NCBI GenBank assembly: GCA_002067405.1
Contig: MVRP01000150.1
Span: 1-10,214 of the forward strand
Length of the DNA: 10,214 nucleotides
Origin: Syntrophorhabdaceae bacterium PtaU1.Bin034
Lineage (GTDB): Bacteria; Desulfobacterota_G; Syntrophorhabdia; Syntrophorhabdales; WCHB1-27
Direction of reading: 5' to 3'
The notes under the pieces were generated by a model. It worked only from the letters and a program-made list of their open reading frames with translations, was not told the origin of the DNA and ran no database searches. Positions 7,096-10,214 of the stretch are shown in pieces (positions within the stretch are counted from its first letter, which is position 1; each line of letters starts with the position of its first letter). A program made the position numbers and the translations under genes.

Positions 7096-7176
7096 GAGTC
7101 CTCCATGATCTCGGGCGTAGCACACCCTGTCGCGCCAGACGACGACAGATATCTAGGCTAACACACGGTCGGGGTC

Positions 7177-7225
7177 TGATAAAAATCTGCTAAGAACTCG
7201 TTTTTTAGCAGGAATGATTTTATCA
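7177..7225 (-). terminator. Two-part palindrome, probable terminator of minus-strand transcription entering serA
   Basis: An inner stem pairs CTGCTAA (7187-7193) with TTAGCAG (7205-7211). An outer stem pairs TGATAAAA (7177-7184) with TTTTATCA (7218-7225), with an asymmetric internal loop between them. On the minus strand the inner hairpin is followed at once by ATTTTTATC, a reasonable uridine tract. It would stop transcription coming from the kinase region before serA. The inner stem is only moderately GC-rich, so strength is uncertain; a protein-binding site is the alternative. Confidence 0.5.
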
Positions 7226-7485
7226 TCGTATTCCGTAATTGTCTATCCGAAAGGCTGCTCCATCAGCTCACATCAAGCCCTCAATGAGCAAGGAAAGGTA
7301 ACTGTTATGATAGCGCCTCTATGGAGAGCTTCATCTGAATCCCAATTGCCATTCGTAGCTAACAAAGTTTTTGGTGATCTTGGAATGTGGCTTTCAGGAA
7401 GCAAAGCGATTCGCCTGCTTATCCTCGTTCCTTTGCTACTACAATGAGAGATTTGCTTTTGATCACCCGGGTTTGCTTTCACCCG
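7226..7485. other. 260-base stretch with no recognisable gene
   Basis: This lies between the palindrome and the 3' end of the kinase pseudogene. A frame of 77 codons is open on the plus strand from 7214 and one of 69 codons on the minus strand from 7482. Neither has a spaced ribosome site or a recognisable motif, and they overlap each other. I treat the stretch as non-coding or as unrecognised decayed sequence. Confidence 0.4.
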
Positions 7486-8222
7486 TTACCGGTTAAACGA
7501 GAGAGGATTCCCCATTCTAACGATCACCTCATCCAGCGAACCGCTGAAGGGGCCGGCCGATTCCATCTTAATGGATGTGAGTGTTGCGGCAAACTGAAGC
7601 GAATCTTCAACAGAATGGTCCAGTCTGGCTGCCAGGAGCCTATAACAGTGTCGCCGCGCCCCATCCGGCCGCGCGTTCGCCTGTTGGTAAATTTCGCAAA
7701 GGTCGTTTTTCCCTTGCTCCGGGCAAACGCTCCCTCTGAAGAGGTTATTATAATCTCGCGACCTCCCCAGTCTTCCAGCACGTCCGCCTGGTCCGCCATG
7801 TGCGCGCTTCCCGTCAACGTTTGGGCCTCCACCGCATCGAGCTTGACGAAATCAGCAGTACTCAGGATCTCTTTTTTCTCCGCCACATCTTTCGGCTGGA
7901 TGGCGCCTGTCTCATGCTCCGCCTGGAGCACGAAACCCTGCATGTCGACTGACACGCGAAATCCGCGCGCCTTCAGCACCCGCTTTAACTCCATCTGCAA
8001 ACCGGGGGTACCCATACAGCAGAGATGAATCAGGCATGGTTCAAAAGGGGGTATGTCACCGATAGCGAGATCGTCACCACTCCTTATCAAGAATGGCTGC
8101 CTTTGATCAACATCGGCGGTGGGGAAAACGACACGGTATTCGGCGATCTCCCCAGGCCGCACGAACACGTCTACACCGGCTCTTTTCAGTTGTTCCATAT
8201 GAGACCGCGGGAAAGAGCCATC
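7486..8222 (-). pseudogene. PfkB-family sugar kinase, N-terminally truncated and frameshifted
   Basis: PfkB (ribokinase-like) kinases phosphorylate sugars and nucleosides. Homology begins abruptly with DGSFPRSHMEQLKRAGVD, normally found some 50-60 residues into the protein; an in-frame TGA at 8238-8240 closes the frame upstream and the N-terminal GG...N substrate region is missing. The rest follows family order to the catalytic motif, here TRGRMGRGDT in place of the usual TGAGDT, with the catalytic aspartate kept. Just after it, near 7635-7637, the frame breaks. The conserved continuation LAARLDHSVEDSLQFAATL and then IKMESAGPFSGSLDEV is read one frame over and ends at TAA 7486-7488. A single lost C in a CTCC run would explain the break. 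The ATG at 8198 has no ribosome site. Both lesions should abolish activity. Confidence 0.88.
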
Positions 8223-8307
8223 AGAAAGGCAGCATGATCAGGGAGTGATGCGGGAAGGAGTATCATTCACAAGCATGAATCTAAAGGCCGAGAAATCTTC
8301 CGTTCGT
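8223..8307. other. Junction between the DUF1835 gene and the truncated kinase
   Basis: This 85-base gap should contain, or precede, the missing first 50-60 residues of the kinase. It holds only a short in-frame piece (MLVNDTPSRITP and a stop) with no kinase motif. It is therefore the likely site of the deletion that removed the kinase start. Confidence 0.4.
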
Positions 8308-9167
8308 CTACAAGGGGTAGATTCGAAAATGGTGAAGCGTTTCCTCCTCGCTCCACTGGGGCAGCAGGGGCGCCGGACCCTGTATTTTCACGAGTGGCGA
8401 GGTACGTTTTGCCAGCTTGTTGATCTTCGCCCAAAGCGTAGTATCTCCCCAGTATACCGGATGCGTGTCGTGCCTGGCGACGAAGCTGAAGATTTCTGAT
8501 GGTGTGCGGCAACCGGAACGCAGAGCTTCCAGGGTTAGTTGTTCGAGGCGTCCCAATCGGTTCATCTCATCCGGCAGCTCCTGTAGCCAACGGGTGACAG
8601 CAGCGCAGACCCAGGGCAAGGGAGCCTTTTCCCAGTGTGCCAATTCCGTAAATGCCTTCCTATCCTGCAGGGCAAAGGCAGTGTCTACATGTTCGGCAAA
8701 CAGGAACTGCTCCCTGGTTATGGGTTGCCGTTTATCATAAAGCGATGCCAGTTGGGAAGGAAAAAGCTGCCCCAAACCGTCGAAGGGTTGATCCCGGGAA
8801 AGGTATCAACACAGATCAGCTCTGCCTTGTTGATTGCCTTGACCTTTATGCAGGCAAGAATGTGAGCAAGCATCGACTGATCAAAAAGACATGCGTCAAA
8901 CCAGAGAATGAGGGAATCATAATCCCCTGCCTTCTCCAGTTTCGTGTACTGCACCCTCAGGGTCTCGAGGATTATTTGCCTCGTCAATCCTCCGCCGGTA
9001 GTGTCCTCGAGGAATTCAGCCCGGGCGTGCAACGTGTCCTCTTCCGGCCATCCGGGGTTTCTCGGTCCCTCATAAAGAATGTCATGCCAGACAAATACCT
9101 CCCCCGGAATTCCGCTTCTTCTCAGTATGTCTCCCGCAATATCACCGCTCGTAATATGCAGGTTCAT
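8308..9167 (-). pseudogene. DUF1835-domain protein gene split by one frameshift
   Basis: Two minus-strand frames form one family-length protein of about 285 residues. The first, from ATG 9167, carries the N-terminal DUF1835 features: LHITSGD at the start, PGEVFVWHDILYEGP, LWFDACLFDQ, then LICVDTFPG. The second, read to a stop at 8308-8310, continues in another frame with DGLGQLFPSQLASLYDKRQ, ITREQFLFAEHVDTAF, and then TPSEIFSFVA, VYWGDTTLW and GPAPLL. The join is at a CCC run (plus-strand GGG 8785-8787), where one extra C would restore INPFDGLGQL. A GGA about eight bases before the ATG can serve as ribosome site. The family's biochemical function is not known to me; the domain is often a single-gene cytosolic protein. 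It may be a true pseudogene, a sequencing error, or less likely a recoding site. Confidence 0.85.
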
Positions 9168-9380
9168 TGACGTCCTTTTTTCACGATACCGACCATTCTT
9201 CGCTCATCGTCTCTCGCGCTTGGTTCAGAATAAAGATACCACGTACGTCAACACTGCTGCAATCGCGGTCATTGGCATCATCATGGCTGGTTTGCGTCCA
9301 TGTCAGGGGGAGAGATTTCGAATGCCGCTCGTAACGTGGATCATTTTCCGTCAGGGTCAACGAGTACAAGGAAGCCACTG

Positions 9381-9782
9381 TCACGGGCAAATTAGCTCGA
9401 CAGTGGGGAAATAGGTTCTATACCTCACAGCATCCCTTGTCAGTAGCTTCATCTTTGCAACGGCAGCATGGGCACCGATAAAGAAGTCCGGAAGGGGAGA
9501 CGTCTTTCCGCCTTTAGCTTTCCTGTATGTGACGAAGCATTTTCCAGCCAGAAATGCTGCCTCCCAGGGAATCGGGTCACGGCGGAACAGATGGGGGTCA
9601 AGAACATCTTCCAAATCCTCGATTTCCTCAAAGCCAACTGACACTTCCGCGTAGATAATGGGGTTGATAACGAGAAGAGCAGTGGAACTGCACTGCGTGA
9701 CAGACTGGCTCGACCAGGAGAACCATTCAGGGTCAGCAGTGACGATGTCGAGAATAACGTTGCTGTCGACGAGAACGTCCAT
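9381..9782 (-). CDS. vapC: VapC-type PIN-domain ribonuclease toxin
   Basis: VapC toxins are Mg2+-dependent PIN-domain RNases that usually cut tRNA or rRNA and are held inactive by VapB. The 133-residue product is of normal length and keeps the acidic residues of the fold: D6 in VDSNVILD, E46 in PIIYAEVS, D99 in PLPDFFIGAHA, and D117 in LLTRDAVRYRTYFP. The variant with PDFFIGAHA and RYRTYFP is a common chromosomal subgroup. The ATG at 9782 lies one base after the stop of the antitoxin gene, so the pair is translationally coupled. The gene appears intact, in contrast to the toxin remnant at 3103. Confidence 0.93.
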   Translation of the reverse strand: MDVLVDSNVILDIVTADPEWFSWSSQSVTQCSSTALLVINPIIYAEVSVGFEEIEDLEDVLDPHLFRRDPIPWEAAFLAGKCFVTYRKAKGGKTSPLPDFFIGAHAAVAKMKLLTRDAVRYRTYFPTVELICP

Positions 9783-9783
9783 C

Positions 9784-10011
9784 TTATCCTCGACGGGTCA
9801 GCTTCATGATTTCGTCCGTGCTCATTTTCACGGTAGCCCTTCCTTTCATCCGCGCCACAAGCCTCTCCTTGGGCTCCACATTTTTTGTCCTCAGAATACA
9901 GGCCTTCCCGTCTGATGTCATTTGAAACTCAACCTCCGTATAAGGCAGAAGTCCCGTCTTTTCCCTTATTTCTTGAGGAATAGTTATCTGGCCTTTTGAG
10001 GTGATCCTCAT
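9784..10011 (-). CDS. vapB: AbrB-type VapB antitoxin
   Basis: The 75-residue protein opens with the swapped-hairpin (AbrB/MazE-like) DNA-binding domain, MRITSKGQITIPQEIREKTG, followed by VEFQMTSDG and a charged C-terminal tail (RMKGRATVKMSTDEIMKL) of the kind that wraps the toxin. I chose the ATG at 10011 because GGGAGG lies six bases upstream on the coding strand and the domain normally begins with these residues. A longer frame from 10071 would start within the -35 region of the promoter described below and is rejected. It is the first gene of the operon; the complex with VapC probably represses its own promoter. Confidence 0.93.
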   Translation of the reverse strand: MRITSKGQITIPQEIREKTGLLPYTEVEFQMTSDGKACILRTKNVEPKERLVARMKGRATVKMSTDEIMKLTRRG

Positions 10012-10026
10012 GGTACGCCTCCCACT

Positions 10027-10044
10027 CTTACTATTACTGGTAAG
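10027..10044 (-). promoter_or_regulatory. Palindrome at the vapBC transcription start, probable operator
   Basis: CTTAC at 10027-10031 and GTAAG at 10040-10044 are perfect inverted arms around eight bases. The palindrome spans the edge of the -10 box and the predicted start site. That is where a VapB-VapC complex would block RNA polymerase. The assignment as the VapB operator is inferred from position. Confidence 0.55.
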
Positions 10045-10071
10045 AATATTACAGACCGACATCTTTGTCAA
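10043..10071 (-). promoter_or_regulatory. Sigma-70-type promoter of vapBC
   Basis: On the minus strand, TTGACA (complement of 10066-10071) and TATTCT (complement of 10043-10048) are separated by exactly 17 bases. The -35 is a perfect consensus and the -10 matches at most positions. The predicted transcription start is near 10036, about 25 bases before the vapB ATG, leaving room for the ribosome site. Confidence 0.8.
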
Positions 10072-10080
10072 TCAAGGATT

Positions 10081-10097
10081 GCCTTTTGAATCAAGGC
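10081..10097. repeat. Small inverted repeat upstream of the vapBC promoter
   Basis: GCCTT at 10081-10085 and AAGGC at 10093-10097 form a five-base inverted repeat. It sits about ten bases upstream of the -35 box. ATCAAGG also occurs twice as a direct repeat (10071-10077 and 10090-10096), 19 bases apart, roughly two helical turns. This could be a second regulator site, but such short repeats also arise by chance. Confidence 0.25.
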
Positions 10098-10200
10098 AGG
10101 AACCGGTCAGCGGATCGGCTAACGACTACAGGAAGCTATCAGCGGAGTTTAAGGGTTGTCACTTCGCCTGTCAGGCAGCCAGAGCTACAAGAGGTAAATC

Positions 10201-10214
10201 ATGTCGTCCAAGCG
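10201..10214 (+). CDS. Probable start of a plus-strand gene running off the window
   Basis: An ATG at 10201 is preceded by AGAGG ending five bases upstream and is followed by codons for S, S and K before the window ends. It would be divergent from vapBC. Four codons are not enough to identify a product, and the call rests only on the ribosome site. Confidence 0.35.

Noticed and set aside
5602..7161. 519-codon open frame on the plus strand opposite serA
   Set aside because: It is the mirror of a GC-rich, codon-biased serA whose product has all family motifs. The antisense translation has low-complexity composition and no recognisable domain.
7214..7447. 77-codon plus-strand ORF
   Set aside because: Its ATG lies inside the palindrome with the only purine-rich run touching the start codon, and the product resembles nothing I know.
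9181..9390. 69-codon minus-strand ORF between vapC and the DUF1835 gene
   Set aside because: It overlaps the vapC stop region, has no ribosome site, and shows no family features.
1..10214. CRISPR array, tRNA, rRNA or complete insertion sequence
   Set aside because: I saw no regularly spaced repeats, no cloverleaf-like segments, no rRNA signature and no transposase with terminal repeats anywhere in the window.

Overview
The window looks like chromosomal DNA of an anaerobic, Gram-negative-type bacterium of moderate GC. The combination of a UbiX-type flavin prenyltransferase (with what is probably the tail of a UbiD decarboxylase just upstream), an AcuC-like deacetylase and an orphan nickel-pincer LarA homologue would suit an aromatic-degrading, possibly syntrophic deltaproteobacterium-like organism such as Syntrophorhabdus. 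That placement is inference; nothing in the window is taxonomically decisive.

Layout. Positions 1-704 (+): the last codons of an upstream gene, then ubiX. Positions 831-1961 (+): an intact zinc-dependent deacetylase of the AcuC/HDAC family. Positions 2178-2825 (-): a convergent gene whose product is a tandem duplication of a ferredoxin-like (dimeric alpha/beta barrel type) domain. Positions 3103-3686 (+): a decayed AbiEii-type toxin gene that has lost its N-terminal nucleotidyltransferase core and carries a frameshift near its end. Positions 4010-5257 and 5482-7095 (-): larA-like and serA genes, both intact, with a short ORF remnant between them. Positions 7486-8222 (-): a PfkB sugar-kinase pseudogene lacking its N-terminus and frameshifted at the active site. 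Positions 8308-9167 (-): a DUF1835-type gene split by one frameshift. Positions 9381-10011 (-): an intact vapBC toxin-antitoxin operon with a clear sigma-70-type promoter and an overlapping palindrome. A new + strand gene probably starts at 10201.

How it fits together. UbiX makes the prenylated flavin used by UbiD decarboxylases, so the left edge is an aromatic or unsaturated-acid (de)carboxylation locus. SerA and LarA both act on small hydroxy acids but need not share a pathway. The rest is accessory DNA: one live toxin-antitoxin pair, one dead toxin and two other broken genes. Three genes each appear to have lost a single base beside a short homopolymer. This means either real decay or systematic indel error in the assembly, but the missing N-termini of the toxin and kinase genes cannot be explained by base-calling. 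I found no rRNA, tRNA, CRISPR array, complete insertion sequence or undescribed multi-gene system.
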